From NCBI RefSeq assembly GCF_002024505.1, contig NZ_CP019402.1, forward strand, positions 1,674,001-1,738,000: DNA of 64,000 bases, in the 5' to 3' direction. Of this stretch, positions 1-9,600 are shown one piece after another. The translations under genes were made by a program, and so were the position numbers. Under the pieces are notes generated by a model that made no database searches, had not been told where the DNA came from, and saw only the letters and a list, made by a program, of their open reading frames with translations. Positions within the stretch are counted from its first letter, which is position 1; the number at the start of each line of letters is the position of its first letter. This DNA is from Plantibacter flavus (lineage in GTDB: Bacteria; Actinomycetota; Actinomycetes; Actinomycetales; Microbacteriaceae).

Positions 1-159
1 GTAGGCGGCTGCATCGGTTCGAGCAGCCTGCCACGCGGAGAGGTCGGCCATGATGGCGTCCGTCGTGCCCGTCGTCGGCAGTCCCAGCGTGCAGGCGGCC
101 AGGTAGCCGGGTGCGGATGGGAAGGATCCGCTGGCTTCCTGGAGGCTGAGGGTGCTCAT
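1..159 (-). CDS. N-terminus of a class-V aminotransferase-like PLP enzyme (cut by window edge)
   Basis: The first 53 codons of a gene read leftward, starting at an ATG whose complement is at 157-159; the rest lies outside the window. The N-terminus (MSTLSLQEASGSFPSAPGY) and the following A-A-C-T-L-G-L-P segment resemble the opening of class-V (cysteine-desulfurase fold) PLP enzymes, where a 'YLNTASLGLPP'-type segment forms part of the substrate pocket. The PLP lysine is not in the window, so reaction and substrate are unknown. It is divergent from a LysR regulator, with a LysR-type dyad about 60 bp upstream, which suggests it is that regulator's target. The family call rests on a short stretch and is moderate. 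Confidence 0.5.
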   Translation of the reverse strand, partial: MSTLSLQEASGSFPSAPGYLAACTLGLPTTGTTDAIMADLSAWQAARTDAAAY

Positions 160-207
160 GCATTCAGTCTCTTCGCCGGGTATCCATGCGACAAGGACCG
201 GCTCTCG

Positions 208-1203
208 ATGAGAACCATAACCGTGGATTATGCTTCGAGGGTGTCCACCCTCTCACCGCATCCCTCGTCATCGGCCCTCGACGCCGGTTCCCTCCTCGTC
301 GTCGGCGCCATCGCCTCGACCGGGTCGATCACGGCCGCCGCGCACGCGCTCGGCTCGAGTCAACCCGCGGTGAGCCAACACCTTCGTCGGCTCGAGCGTC
401 GGCTCGGCATGCCGGTCGTCGAGCGCGTCGGTCGGGGCGTCCGCCTCACCGAGGCCGGTGCGATCCTCGCCGGACACGCGGTGGCGGTGGACCGAGCGGT
501 GCGCGCTGCGTCCGAGGAGGTCGCGGCACTCGCGGGGTTGCGGAGTGGTCGGGTGCGCCTCGTCGCCTTCCCTTCGGCGTCGTCGATGCTCGTGCCGCAG
601 CTCCTCGCTCGCCTGGCCGACGAGCATCCGGGGATCGGGGTCTCCTTCGTCGAGGCCGAACCGCCGGAGGCCGTCGCCGCGGTCCGTGCCGGTGAAGCCG
701 ACGTCGCGATCACCTTCAGCTACCCGGACGACCCGGACGACCCGCATCGGGAGAGCGCGGCCGGGCTCCGCGTGCGCCGGTTCGGAACCGACCCGATGCG
801 TCTCGTGCTCCCGGTCGGCCACGCTCGAGCCGGTGACCGACAGGTCGACCTCGCTGCGCTCGCCGGTGAGCGCTGGATCGCGGGTTGTCCGCGCTGTCGA
901 GGTCATCTCCTCGGCCTCTGCCGGTCGAGCGGCTTCGAGCCCGTCATCGCGCACGAGACCGACAATGCGATCGCGGTCACCGCCCTGGTGGCGGCCGGGC
1001 TCGGCGTCGCCCTGCTACCAACGCTCGCGCTCGCGGCCGCGCAGCTGCCGACCGAGGTGGTCGTGCTGCCGACGCGCAACGACGACGACCGGGCGCTCCA
1101 CCTCGTCAGCGCCGAGCACGCGGACCGCATCCCCGCCGTCGCTGCACTCCTGCGGATCGCCGCGTCCCTGGGCGGCGCGACTAAGATGACAGGCGATGTC
1201 TGA
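208..1203 (+). CDS. LysR-family transcriptional regulator
   Basis: A 331-residue LysR-type regulator. The N-terminal winged helix-turn-helix is clear at about residues 30-85 ([20 protein letters not shown], then [15 protein letters not shown]). It is followed by a type-2 periplasmic-binding-like effector domain. A start at ATG 208 has an AAGGA Shine-Dalgarno 10 bp upstream (193-197). That start places the LysR dyad (216-232) inside the first codons; GTG 241 is an alternative that would leave the operator non-coding. Divergent from the aminotransferase-like gene, its probable target. The 3' end overlaps the gltX start by 8 bp. The effector is unknown. Confidence 0.85.
   Translation: MRTITVDYASRVSTLSPHPSSSALDAGSLLVVGAIASTGSITAAAHALGSSQPAVSQHLRRLERRLGMPVVERVGRGVRLTEAGAILAGHAVAVDRAVRAASEEVAALAGLRSGRVRLVAFPSASSMLVPQLLARLADEHPGIGVSFVEAEPPEAVAAVRAGEADVAITFSYPDDPDDPHRESAAGLRVRRFGTDPMRLVLPVGHARAGDRQVDLAALAGERWIAGCPRCRGHLLGLCRSSGFEPVIAHETDNAIAVTALVAAGLGVALLPTLALAAAQLPTEVVVLPTRNDDDRALHLVSAEHADRIPAVAALLRIAASLGGATKMTGDV
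216..232. promoter_or_regulatory. LysR-type T-N11-A operator
   Basis: CATAA at 216-220 and TTATG at 228-232 form a perfect dyad with a 7-bp spacer, containing ATAA-N7-TTAT, the textbook LysR 'T-N11-A' box (T218 to A230). It lies between or across the starts of the divergent aminotransferase-like gene and the LysR gene. It is centred about 65 bp from the first codon of the former, the usual place of the recognition site for an activated target. Binding is inferred. Confidence 0.6.
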
Positions 1204-2716
1204 CACGATTACGCACCCCTTCTCCACGGCTTCCGGCACCGACGTCCGCGTCCGGTTCTGCCCGTCGCCGACCGGCACGCCGCACGTCGGTCTCGTCCGC
1301 ACGGCGCTGTTCAACTGGGCGTACGCCCGGCACACGGGGGGCAAGCTCGTCTTCCGGATCGAGGACACCGATGCCGCTCGCGACAGCGAGGAGAGCTACG
1401 AGCAGCTCGTCGACGCGCTCACGTGGCTGCGGCTCGACTGGGACGAGGGCGTCGGCGTCGGCGGACCACACGCGCCGTACCGGCAGTCCGAGCGGAGCGA
1501 CATCTACGCCGACGTGATCGCGCGGCTGACGGCTGCCGGGCACCTCTACGAGAGCTTCTCGAACGCCGACGAGATCGACGCCCGCAACGAGGCGGCCGGC
1601 CGGCCGAAGCAGTTCGGGTACGACAACTTCGACCGCGACCTCACCGACGAGCAGCGCGCCGCGTTCCGAGCCGAGGGCCGCGAACCGGCGCTCCGTCTCC
1701 GGGTCCCGGACGACGACCTCAGCTTCGACGACCTCGTGCGCGGCGAGATCACCTTCCCCGCCGGGTCGTTCACGGACTTCGTCCTCGTGCGCCCGAACGG
1801 CAAGCCGCTCTACACGCTCGTGAACCCCGTCGACGACGCCATCATGCAGATCACCCACGTCCTCCGCGGCGAGGATCTGCTGCCGTCGACGCCGCGGCAG
1901 ATCGCGCTGTACCACGCGCTCATCGACATCGGTCTCACGACCTTCGTCCCACGGTTCGGTCACCTGCCGTACGTCATGGGCGAGGGCAACAAGAAGCTCT
2001 CCAAGCGCGACCCGGAGGCGAACCTCTTCCACCACCGCGACCGCGGCTTCGTGCCGGAGGGGCTCATCAACTACCTCGCGCTGCTGGGGTGGTCGCTGAG
2101 CGGCGACCGCGACGTCTTCTCGATCGACGAGATGATCGCCGCGTTCGACGTCGTCGACGTCAACCCGAACCCGGCGCGCTTCGATCTCAAGAAGGCGGAG
2201 TCGATCAACGGCGACCACATCCGACTGCTGGAGCCGGCCGACTTCCTCGGCCGCATCACGCCGTACCTCGTCGAGGCCGGCGTGGTGAGCGAGCCGGTCA
2301 CCGAGGCGCAGCAGGCCGTGCTCGAGCAGGCCGCCCCGCTCGTCCAGGAGCGCATCGCGCTGCTCGGTGAGGTCCCCACGCTCCTCGGCTTCCTGTTCCG
2401 CGGCGCCTCGGAGCTCGAGTACCAGGAGGACGCGCTCAAGAGTCTTCCGGCGAACGCCGGCGAGGTGCTCGTCGCGTCCATCGGCGCGCTCGAGCTCGTC
2501 CCCGAGTCGGAGTGGACGGCCGGATCGATCCAGGACGCGCTCGCCGGCGCACTCATCGAGGGCCTCGGATTGAAGCCCCGTATCGCCTACGGCCCGCTCC
2601 GCGTCGCCGCGTCCGGGCGTCGGATCTCCCCGCCGCTCTTCGAGTCGCTCGAGATCCTCGGGAAGACGGAATCGATCACGCGACTCGATCGGCTCTCCGC
2701 GCACCTCGCGTCATGA
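1196..2716 (+). CDS. gltX: Glutamate-tRNA ligase
   Basis: Glutamyl-tRNA synthetase, 506 residues, which charges tRNA-Glu in the cytoplasm. Actinobacterial GluRS is often non-discriminating and also charges tRNA-Gln; that is family knowledge, not visible here. Class I signatures are present: the HIGH-equivalent in [12 protein letters not shown] near the N-terminus, and the KMSKS-equivalent [12 protein letters not shown] near residue 265. The start ATG overlaps the end of the LysR gene, and a -10-like TAAGAT (1182-1187) sits 8 bp before it, so a leaderless transcript from inside the LysR gene is likely. It is coupled to the next gene by an ATGA overlap. Confidence 0.97.
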   Translation: MSDTITHPFSTASGTDVRVRFCPSPTGTPHVGLVRTALFNWAYARHTGGKLVFRIEDTDAARDSEESYEQLVDALTWLRLDWDEGVGVGGPHAPYRQSERSDIYADVIARLTAAGHLYESFSNADEIDARNEAAGRPKQFGYDNFDRDLTDEQRAAFRAEGREPALRLRVPDDDLSFDDLVRGEITFPAGSFTDFVLVRPNGKPLYTLVNPVDDAIMQITHVLRGEDLLPSTPRQIALYHALIDIGLTTFVPRFGHLPYVMGEGNKKLSKRDPEANLFHHRDRGFVPEGLINYLALLGWSLSGDRDVFSIDEMIAAFDVVDVNPNPARFDLKKAESINGDHIRLLEPADFLGRITPYLVEAGVVSEPVTEAQQAVLEQAAPLVQERIALLGEVPTLLGFLFRGASELEYQEDALKSLPANAGEVLVASIGALELVPESEWTAGSIQDALAGALIEGLGLKPRIAYGPLRVAASGRRISPPLFESLEILGKTESITRLDRLSAHLAS

Positions 2717-3633
2717 ACGACTCGTACGACGTCGTCGTGGTCGGCGCGGGACCCGCGGGGCTCTCGGCCGCGCTGAACCTGGCTCGCGCGCGTCGTCGCA
2801 TCCTTGTGCTCGACGGCAATCGCCCACGGCACGCTGCGACGCTGCGCTCGCACGGCTTCCTCACCCGTGACGGCATCGCTCCGCTGGATCTCCGGCGGAT
2901 CGGGCGCGAGGAGGTCGCGGCGTACGCGAACGCGGAGGTCCAGTTCGCGTCCGTGCAGTCGATCGAGCCGACTGCTGACGGCTTCCACGTCGTCGCCCAG
3001 GGGGTCCGCGGCGAGCCGGATCGCGACGTCGTGACCCGGACGGTCGTCGTCGCGAGCGGTCTGACGGAGACGTTGCCGAAGGTCACGAATCTGCGGGCCT
3101 TCTACGGAACGGATCTGCACAGCTGCGTCGAGTGCGACGGGTACGAGAAGGCCGACGCGCCGCTCGCGCTCATCGGCGAGACGGCGGACCTGGCGGAATG
3201 GGCGATCCTCGTCGCACAGTGGTCGTCGGACCTCATCGTCTTCACGAACGGGACCGACACCGTGACCGGCCCGGAGGAGGCCGCGCTCGCCTCCGCGGGC
3301 ATCCGGGTCGAGCGCGGTGTGATCGCGGAGCTCGAGGGCGGTCGCGACGGCTTCACCGGTGTCCGCCTCGCCGACGGTATGCTCATCCCACGCTCCGGCG
3401 GCTTCGTCCGGCCGCAGTGGGCCGTGCCCCTCGGATATCTGGAACGGCTCGCCCTCGATCGCGACACCGACGGGTACGTCGTGGTCGACGCCTGGGGTCG
3501 CACGTCCGTGCCGGGTGTGTACGCCGCCGGCGACATCACGCCTCCCGGTCCGCAGCAGCTCATCGTCGCGGCCGGGAACGGCGCTCGGGTGTCCAGAGCG
3601 CTCAACCGTGACCTCGCTGGCGTCCCCAGCTGA
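2713..3633 (+). CDS. Thioredoxin-reductase-like FAD/NAD(P) oxidoreductase
   Basis: A 306-residue flavoprotein starting at an ATG that overlaps the gltX stop (ATGA). The N-terminal FAD dinucleotide-binding motif is [20 protein letters not shown] redox CxxC in S-C-V-E-C-D-G-Y occupies the place of the CATC-DG motif of thioredoxin reductases. A C-terminal GVYAAGDIT segment binds the FAD ribityl chain. It fits the low-molecular-weight thioredoxin reductase family. The partner could be a thioredoxin or another small thiol, because no thioredoxin gene is adjacent. Other members of the family lacking a known partner are called simply 'NAD(P)/FAD-dependent oxidoreductase'. Confidence 0.8.
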   Translation: MNDSYDVVVVGAGPAGLSAALNLARARRRILVLDGNRPRHAATLRSHGFLTRDGIAPLDLRRIGREEVAAYANAEVQFASVQSIEPTADGFHVVAQGVRGEPDRDVVTRTVVVASGLTETLPKVTNLRAFYGTDLHSCVECDGYEKADAPLALIGETADLAEWAILVAQWSSDLIVFTNGTDTVTGPEEAALASAGIRVERGVIAELEGGRDGFTGVRLADGMLIPRSGGFVRPQWAVPLGYLERLALDRDTDGYVVVDAWGRTSVPGVYAAGDITPPGPQQLIVAAGNGARVSRALNRDLAGVPS

Positions 3634-3664
3634 GGGACCCGCGACGCGCCCGGGACGCGTCGAT

Positions 3665-3693
3665 TTGAGACGGCCGCTTCCGTAGGCTAGTGT
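3665..3693 (+). promoter_or_regulatory. Promoter of tRNA-Gln
   Basis: TTGAGA (3665-3670) and TAGTGT (3688-3693) are separated by exactly 17 bp. Transcription would start near 3700, about 25 bp before the mature tRNA. Confidence 0.6.
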
Positions 3694-3724
3694 TGTTCTT
3701 CGGTCGGGGCTGCGGTTCTGACAG

Positions 3725-3799
3725 TGGGGTATGGTGTAATTGGCAACACGACTGATTCTGGTTCAGTTGTTCTTGGTTCGAGTCCAGGTACCCCAGCCA
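3725..3799 (+). tRNA. tRNA-Gln (anticodon CTG)
   Basis: A full cloverleaf. The acceptor stem TGGGGTA pairs with TACCCCA (3789-3795). The anticodon stem ACTGA/TCAGT encloses loop TTCTGGT with anticodon CTG at 3758-3760, which reads CAG. The T arm contains GGTTCGAGTCC. Discriminator G3796 is followed by an encoded CCA (3797-3799). A strong hairpin terminator follows. Confidence 0.97.
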
Positions 3800-3816
3800 G
3801 ACAGCAACATCACGAA

Positions 3817-3843
3817 GAAGGCCCGCGATCATCGCGGGCCTTC
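3817..3843 (+). terminator. Terminator after tRNA-Gln
   Basis: Perfect 13-bp inverted repeat GAAGGCCCGCGAT / ATCGCGGGCCTTC with a 1-nt apparent loop, followed by GTCGTTTG. It lies 18 bp after the tRNA and also upstream of the convergent phosphatase gene end, so it may act in both directions. Confidence 0.8.
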
Positions 3844-3904
3844 GTCGTTTGCGGTGTGATCAGCCCATCCGTTGGCCGGTGGACGCGGAGGCATGCCGAC
3901 GTCC

Positions 3905-4516
3905 TCACCGAGGTCCGGAATCCTCCTGGACGGCAGTGCGCTCGAACGCGATGATGCGCTCGACGGCCGGGATGATCTGCGAGGCCATCCGACGGAAGAC
4001 CTCCGGGCCCTGACCGAACGGGTCGACGACGTCGTCCTGCGCCGGATCAGGGAGTCGCGCGCTCGTCCGGTTGGCCGCCAGTTCGGGGCCAAGATGCTTC
4101 CAGCGCCCTGCTCGAGGGCGGGGGAGTCGTCCCGAGTCGACGGTGTCGAGGAGCCGGGCGAACTCACGCAGGGAGAAGGTTCGACGCAGCGCCTCCGGGC
4201 ACAACCTGAGGACGGCGCTGCGATGCTCCCGCGTCATGGTGAGGACGACGTCCTGTCGAGCCACGAGGTCGGCGGTGAGCTGCGTCGCGGTGAAGTCGGC
4301 GGCCGTCGCGGCGAGCGGACCGAGCAACGCCGCACTCGAGGCGTCGATCGGGTGTCCGCGCAGCGCCCCCGTCCCGGCGCTCCGCACCTCGAAGCCGCAC
4401 GCGTCGACCTCCGCCAGCCCGCTCGTGAGGAGGAACTCGGCATACGGGGACCGACAGATGTTGCCGGTGCAGACGATCAGGATTCGGGTCGGAGGCGGAT
4501 CGAGCGGGGTGTTCAT
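3905..4516 (-). CDS. Low-molecular-weight protein tyrosine phosphatase
   Basis: A 203-residue cysteine phosphatase of the LMW-PTP (Wzb/Ptp) family, which removes phosphate from tyrosine. The catalytic CX5R loop is near the N-terminus: I-V-C-T-G-N-I-C-R-S. The general-acid aspartate segment near the C-terminus reads LPDPAQDDVVDPFGQG. The protein is longer than the usual ~150-160 residues because of an insertion before the Asp loop (about residues 128-160). It starts at an ATG that overlaps the stop of the upstream tyrosine kinase gene (ATGA). Together they form a kinase/phosphatase pair of the kind that controls polysaccharide chain length or export. Confidence 0.9.
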   Translation of the reverse strand: MNTPLDPPPTRILIVCTGNICRSPYAEFLLTSGLAEVDACGFEVRSAGTGALRGHPIDASSAALLGPLAATAADFTATQLTADLVARQDVVLTMTREHRSAVLRLCPEALRRTFSLREFARLLDTVDSGRLPRPRAGRWKHLGPELAANRTSARLPDPAQDDVVDPFGQGPEVFRRMASQIIPAVERIIAFERTAVQEDSGPR

Positions 4517-5919
4517 GCTGTGGTCCGCCGCGGTCGACGCGTCGGGGCGGTCCGGTGGTAGTACGCGTAGGACGACGACTGCTCTCCTCGAGCCACCTCG
4601 ACACGGTTGAGGACGACTCCGAGGAGCTTCGCCTGGACGAAGCTGAGGTTCTCGAGCGACTGCCGGAGCTGGTCGCGGTGCAGTCGCCCGTCGGCCGACG
4701 CCACGAGCAGGACGCCGCTCGCAAGGGTCGACAGCGCTGTCGGGTCCGAGACGTTGATGAGTGGGGGAGTGTCGATGATCACCACGTCGTACGCGCGTTC
4801 CATCTCCGAGAGCGCGCGCTCCATCGCCGCTGATCCGAGGAGTTCGCTCGGATTCGGCGGCAGCTCGCCGGAGGTGAGGACGGCGAGACGTCCCGCCCCG
4901 TCGACCGCTTGCGCCGCATCGCCGAGGCTGATCCTGCCGGTGAGCACGGTCGTGAGCCCGACCGCGTCCTCGAGACCGAACATCTCGTGCTGACGGGGTC
5001 GGCGCAGATCCGCATCGACGAGGAGGACGGAGTTCCCCGCCTCCGCGAGGACGAGCGCGAGGTTCGCCGAGGTGGTGCTCTTCCCCTCGCCCGGGACCGA
5101 GGACGTGACCATCACACTGCGGAGACCGCCGTCGATGGAGGCGAACTGGAGATGTGTCCGAAGCTGCCGGAAGCTCTCGGCGCGACGGCTGTAGCTCTCC
5201 GTCGATCCGAGGATGAGTTGGGCCGTGTCGGCGGGTTCCGTGTGGAAGGCGCCGAGGATGCTCGTGTCCGTGAGCTTCTCGATCGCCGCGCGACCGCGGA
5301 GACGGGTGTCGAGGACGTCGATGAGCAGTGTGATCCCGACGCCCAGGGCGAGGCCGATGAGGACACCCACCGTGAGGTTCTGCAGCGCGTTGGGTGCGAC
5401 GGGGGATCGGGGTGGAGACGCTTGTTCGACGATCGTCAGCCCGACCGGGGTCGGATCGCCCGGTGCATCGGCAGCGCCCACTTCGTTGGCGCTCTCGACG
5501 TCGTCGACGAGGTCGACGAGCACCTGGGCTGCGGTGTTCGCGATGCGGGCTGCCGCGACCGGATCGCTGTCGACGGCGGAGATGTCGATCAGGACCGACT
5601 GTGCGGGATTGGAGGCTGAGATCGTCCCGACGAGCGACGTGGGGTCGAGGTCGAGGCGCTCCGCCACCGTGGACCGCACGGTCGAACCGGTGGCGAGGAT
5701 CACATACGAGGCGACGCGGCTCTGGGCGAAGGCGTTGCCCTGATTGAGGTCGCCCACGGTGTCGCCGCCGGTGACGGCGACGAACAGCTGGCCCGTCGAC
5801 TGGTACACGGGCTGGGTGATGAGGGTGTACCCGTGGGCGAGCGCCGCTGCTCCCGCGGTGATCGCGACGATGAGCAGCCAGCGATGGCGGAGGATGCGCA
5901 GGTAGTCCTTCAGGTCCAT
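4513..5919 (-). CDS. Polysaccharide-biosynthesis tyrosine autokinase (Wzc/BY-kinase type)
   Basis: A 468-residue fusion of a Wzz-like chain-length domain and a cytoplasmic bacterial tyrosine kinase. One membrane segment lies at about residues 14-32 and another at about 185-205, flanking an extracytoplasmic domain. The kinase has Walker A (SSVPGEGKSTT), Walker A' (VLLVDADLRRP) and Walker B (VVIIDTPP). The C-terminal autophosphorylation cluster is short, S-S-S-Y-A-Y-Y-H. The -10-like TAACAT (5931-5926) lies 6 bp before the ATG, indicating a leaderless transcript. It is coupled to the phosphatase gene. No glycosyltransferase genes are nearby in this window, so its polysaccharide is unknown. Confidence 0.9.
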   Translation of the reverse strand: MDLKDYLRILRHRWLLIVAITAGAAALAHGYTLITQPVYQSTGQLFVAVTGGDTVGDLNQGNAFAQSRVASYVILATGSTVRSTVAERLDLDPTSLVGTISASNPAQSVLIDISAVDSDPVAAARIANTAAQVLVDLVDDVESANEVGAADAPGDPTPVGLTIVEQASPPRSPVAPNALQNLTVGVLIGLALGVGITLLIDVLDTRLRGRAAIEKLTDTSILGAFHTEPADTAQLILGSTESYSRRAESFRQLRTHLQFASIDGGLRSVMVTSSVPGEGKSTTSANLALVLAEAGNSVLLVDADLRRPRQHEMFGLEDAVGLTTVLTGRISLGDAAQAVDGAGRLAVLTSGELPPNPSELLGSAAMERALSEMERAYDVVIIDTPPLINVSDPTALSTLASGVLLVASADGRLHRDQLRQSLENLSFVQAKLLGVVLNRVEVARGEQSSSYAYYHRTAPTRRPRRTTA

Positions 5920-5966
5920 CCTGATATGTTAGTCGTCTGGCATGTGCCTCTCGCGCAGCGGAGACG

Positions 5967-6002
5967 ACGCAGGGCCCGGACTCACGAGTCCGGGCCCTGC
6001 GT
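5967..6002 (-). terminator. Strong hairpin terminator after the hexapeptide gene
   Basis: A 16-bp perfect stem (5967-5982 with 5987-6002) with loop CACG, lying between the end of the hexapeptide-repeat gene and the kinase promoter. It would terminate leftward transcription and isolate the kinase-phosphatase operon. Confidence 0.75.
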
Positions 6003-6026
6003 GGCAGTGGTGGGGCGGTCTGCCGG

Positions 6027-6503
6027 TCAGGCGGCTTTCCCGAACCGGTCGGTGCCGTTCGCACGAGGTCGGCGCGGGGCGCGGTTCGTCTGACGGACCG
6101 TCGGTTCGGTCATGACCGGTCGTTCGCTGCCGACCACGGTGCGGTCTGCAACCCTGGCGTCCCGATCGACGCTCGCGCCGTGGGCGACCTGGACGTCGGC
6201 GCCGAGACGGGCGTCGCTTCCGACTCGTGCTCCGCGTCCGATGACACAGCGCTCCCCGATGTGGACGTTCGCGCCGATGAAGGCGCCTTCGCCGATCACC
6301 GCGGACCGGTCGATCCAGGTTCCGGCACCGATCCAGGCGTTGGCACGGATGTCCGCGTCAGCCTCCACGAAGGTGGTGCGTTCGATGAACGCCGACGGAT
6401 CGATCAGTGCACGAGCTGCGACCATGCCCTTGCCGTTCGGGTGGTGACGGTACCGTTCCACCTCGCCGGTCCGGCCTTCGATCTCTTCGTACACTCTCGC
6501 CAT
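6027..6503 (-). CDS. Hexapeptide-repeat (left-handed beta-helix) acyltransferase-like protein
   Basis: 158 residues. The middle (about 30-125) is a run of imperfect hexapeptide repeats of the [LIV]-G-x-x-x-x type (for example WIGAGTWIDRS, VIGEGAFIG, NVHIGERCVIGRG, ARVGSDARLG), the hallmark of the left-handed beta-helix of acetyl/acyltransferases. The C-terminal tail is basic and low complexity. A strong Shine-Dalgarno (AGAAGGGGG) precedes the ATG. The acceptor is not identifiable. Its position upstream of the tyrosine kinase/phosphatase pair suggests acylation of a surface polysaccharide sugar, but the separating terminator means it is not co-transcribed with them. Confidence 0.75.
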   Translation of the reverse strand: MARVYEEIEGRTGEVERYRHHPNGKGMVAARALIDPSAFIERTTFVEADADIRANAWIGAGTWIDRSAVIGEGAFIGANVHIGERCVIGRGARVGSDARLGADVQVAHGASVDRDARVADRTVVGSERPVMTEPTVRQTNRAPRRPRANGTDRFGKAA

Positions 6504-6657
6504 GGGTGACCCCCTTCTGGTCTACTCAACACTGGGGACAACGCCGGATGGCTCCCGGTCATTCCTTCCCGGGGCCTGCCTGGGAATCCCATGAGTCTCG
6601 TGCTGTGCTGTAGAGGGTGTTCGGAGGGGGAGCCCGCCGCGGTTTGGTCGTGACGGG

Positions 6658-9600
6658 TCATTGGAAGTCCCGCGAACGGGTGTTCGCCCCGATCCGGAGC
6701 GCTTCCAACCGATCCGCCACCAGATTGACGATGCCTTCCGGGGATCGCTCGAGCATGCCGCGGACCACCATCGCCGGGGCCTCCCTGGCCACGCGGCGAT
6801 ACCGGTTCCAGACGCCGACGCTGCAGATCACGTTGACGAGACCCGCTTCGTCCTCGAGGTTCATGAAGGTAATGCCGCTCGCCGTGGCCGGCCGTTGCCG
6901 ATGCGTCACGACACCCCCGACCTCCACGCGACGGTCCGTCTGCGCCGTCAGGAGTTCGTCGGACCGCAACGCCCCTCGGCGTGTGAGTTCGGCTCGGACG
7001 TGGCGGATCGGATGGTCGTCGGTCGACATCCCGGTCGACCAGATGTCGGAGATGAGTTGTTCGGCGGCCGTCGGAACCGGGAGCAACGGCGGCTGCACGG
7101 TCGTGAACGTCCCCTCGAGCTGGTCGGGACGATGCCGACTGGCCTGCGCTGCGCCCCACATCGCCTCACGACGGGTGAGGCCGAATCCGTCGAAGGCGCC
7201 CGCCGCCGACAGCGACTCCAACTGCGAGGAGCTCAGGCCGATCCGCCTGGCCAGGTCGGCCTGGCTGGTGAACAGCCCTCCGGACTCCCGTTCGGCGACG
7301 ATCCGCTTCGCGAGCTCCTCACCGATCCCCTGGACGGAGGAGAGACCCAGCCGGACGGCGAGTGCGCCGTCGCGCCGGTGTCCTGCCGAATCGTCGGGAA
7401 GGAGCGGATCGAAGAGCCCGGTCGGCCCCTGCTCGTGTTCGAGGCAGCGCGTGCGCCCGCCGGGAGCGACCGGGGCGCCTGGGGCGGCCTCCGGGTCGAG
7501 CGCTTCGAGGCCGGCCTGTGCGCCGGAGCGATGCAGATCGGGACGCAGGACGGAGACGCCGTGTCGGCGGGCGTCGGCGACGAGGGTCATCGGCGAGTAG
7601 AACCCCATGGGCTGCGCCCGGAGCAGGGCCGCGAGGAAGGCCCCCGGGTAGTGCAGGCGCAGCCAGGCGCTCACGTAGACGAGGAGGGCGAAGCTCAGGG
7701 AGTGGCTCTCGGCGAAGCCGAAGTTGGCGAAGGCCTGGATCTTGGCGTACACGGCATCGGCGTCCGCACCGACGATGCCGTTACCGGCCATGCCGAGGTA
7801 CAGCGTGTCCTTGAGGCTCTCGATCTTCTCCTCGCCGCGCTTCGATCCCATCGCCCGGCGCAGGAGGTCCGCATCCTCGGCCGAGCACCCACCCACGGCC
7901 ATCGCCATCTGCATGAGCTGCTCCTGGAACAACGGCACGCCGAGCGTGCGTTCGAGGACAGGTTCGAGGCTCGGGTGGAGGTAGGTGATGGGCTCCTGGC
8001 CGGTCTTCCGGCGCAGGTAGGGGTGCACCGCGCCGCCCTGGATGGGCCCCGGGCGGATCATGGCGACCTCGATGACGAGATCGTAGAACCGGCGGGGGAG
8101 CAAGCGTGGCAGCATGCCCATCTGCGCGCGGCTCTCCACCTGGAAGACCCCGATGGTGTCGGCCCGGCAGAGCTGGTCGTAGACCCCTGCTTCGTCCTTC
8201 GGGATGGTCTCGAGGGTCCAGCGCTCTCCGGTGTGCTCGGTCACGAGGTCGAAGCAGTACTGGATGGCCGAGAGCATGCCGAGACCCAGGAGGTCGAACT
8301 TGACGAGCCCCATCCAGGCGCAGTCGTCCTTGTCCCACTGGAGGACCGTGCGACCGTCCATGCGCCCGTGCTCGATCGGGCAGACCTCGCCGACCGGGCG
8401 ATCGGTCAGCACCATGCCACCCGAGTGGATGCCCAGGTGCCGGGGCAGGGTGAGCATCTGCTGCGCGAGGCCGACGACGCGCTCGGGGATGTCGTGGTCG
8501 GTGCTCGACATGACCCCGCCCCAACGCTCGACCTGTTTCGACCAGGCGTCCTGCTGACCGGGGCTGTACCCGAGCGCCTTGGCGGTGTCGCGGACGGCGA
8601 ACTTCGGCCGATAGCTGATGATGTTCGCGACCTGAGCGGCGTTGCGGCGTCCGTAGGTCTCGTAGACGTACTGGATGGCCTCCTCGCGCCGGTCGGAGTC
8701 GAAGTCGACGTCGATGTCGGGCTCCTCCTCCCGCATGCTGGAGAGGAACCGTTCGAACGGCAGCTCGTAGAAGATCGAGTCGACGGCGGTGATCCCGAGC
8801 AGGTAGCAGACGGCCGAGTTCGCGGCGGAACCGCGTCCCTGGCAGAGGATGCCACGGCCGCGGGCGAAACTGACGATGTCGTGCACGATCAGGAAGTACC
8901 CAGGGAAGTCCTTCTGCTCGATGACCTCGAGTTCCCGTTCGATGCGTCGGAGGTGTTCGGGAGTGGCGTCGGGGTATTTGACGGGGACGGCTTCGAGCAC
9001 CAGATGCCGGAGCCAGCTCATCGGCGTATGGCCCTCCGGGACGCGCTGTCGCGGGAGCTTCGGGCGGACCGCCCGCAGGCTGAAGGCGAGTTCGTCGGCC
9101 AGCTCGACGCTCCGTGCCACCGCTCCGGGGTATCTGGCGAACCGGTCCGCCATCTCGGCTCCGCTCCGCAGGTGCGCGGTTCCGGCCGCGGGAAGCCATC
9201 CGTCGAGCTCGTCGAGGCTGCGACGTGCTCGGACGGCCGCCAGCGCGGTCTGGAGTCGATGCTGCTCGGGTGTGGCGTAATGGACGTTGCCCGTGGCGAC
9301 GACGGTGAGGTCGAGCAACGCCGCGATCTCGGCGAGTGCATCGTTCTCCGCCGAGTCCTCCGGGTGGCCGTGGTCGCTCAACTCGACGACGACGTGCTCC
9401 GGACCGAACAGGGCGACGAGTCGGTCGACCGCGGCGGCGGCGGCCTCCGGACCGTGCTCACGGAGCGCGGTGCGGACGAACCCCTTACGGCACCCGGTGA
9501 GCACGGTCACGTGGCCGGCGACGGAGGCGGCGAGCCGCTCGAGGTCGTAGATCGGGTGGCCCTTCTCGGCTCCGTCGGCGAGTTGTGCGTCCGTGATCGC

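Noticed and set aside
6504..6657. Small gene or promoter between the hexapeptide gene and dnaE2
   Set aside because: No frame with start, ribosome-binding site and coding bias; only a weak TTCCC/GGGAA dyad that might end dnaE2 transcripts.
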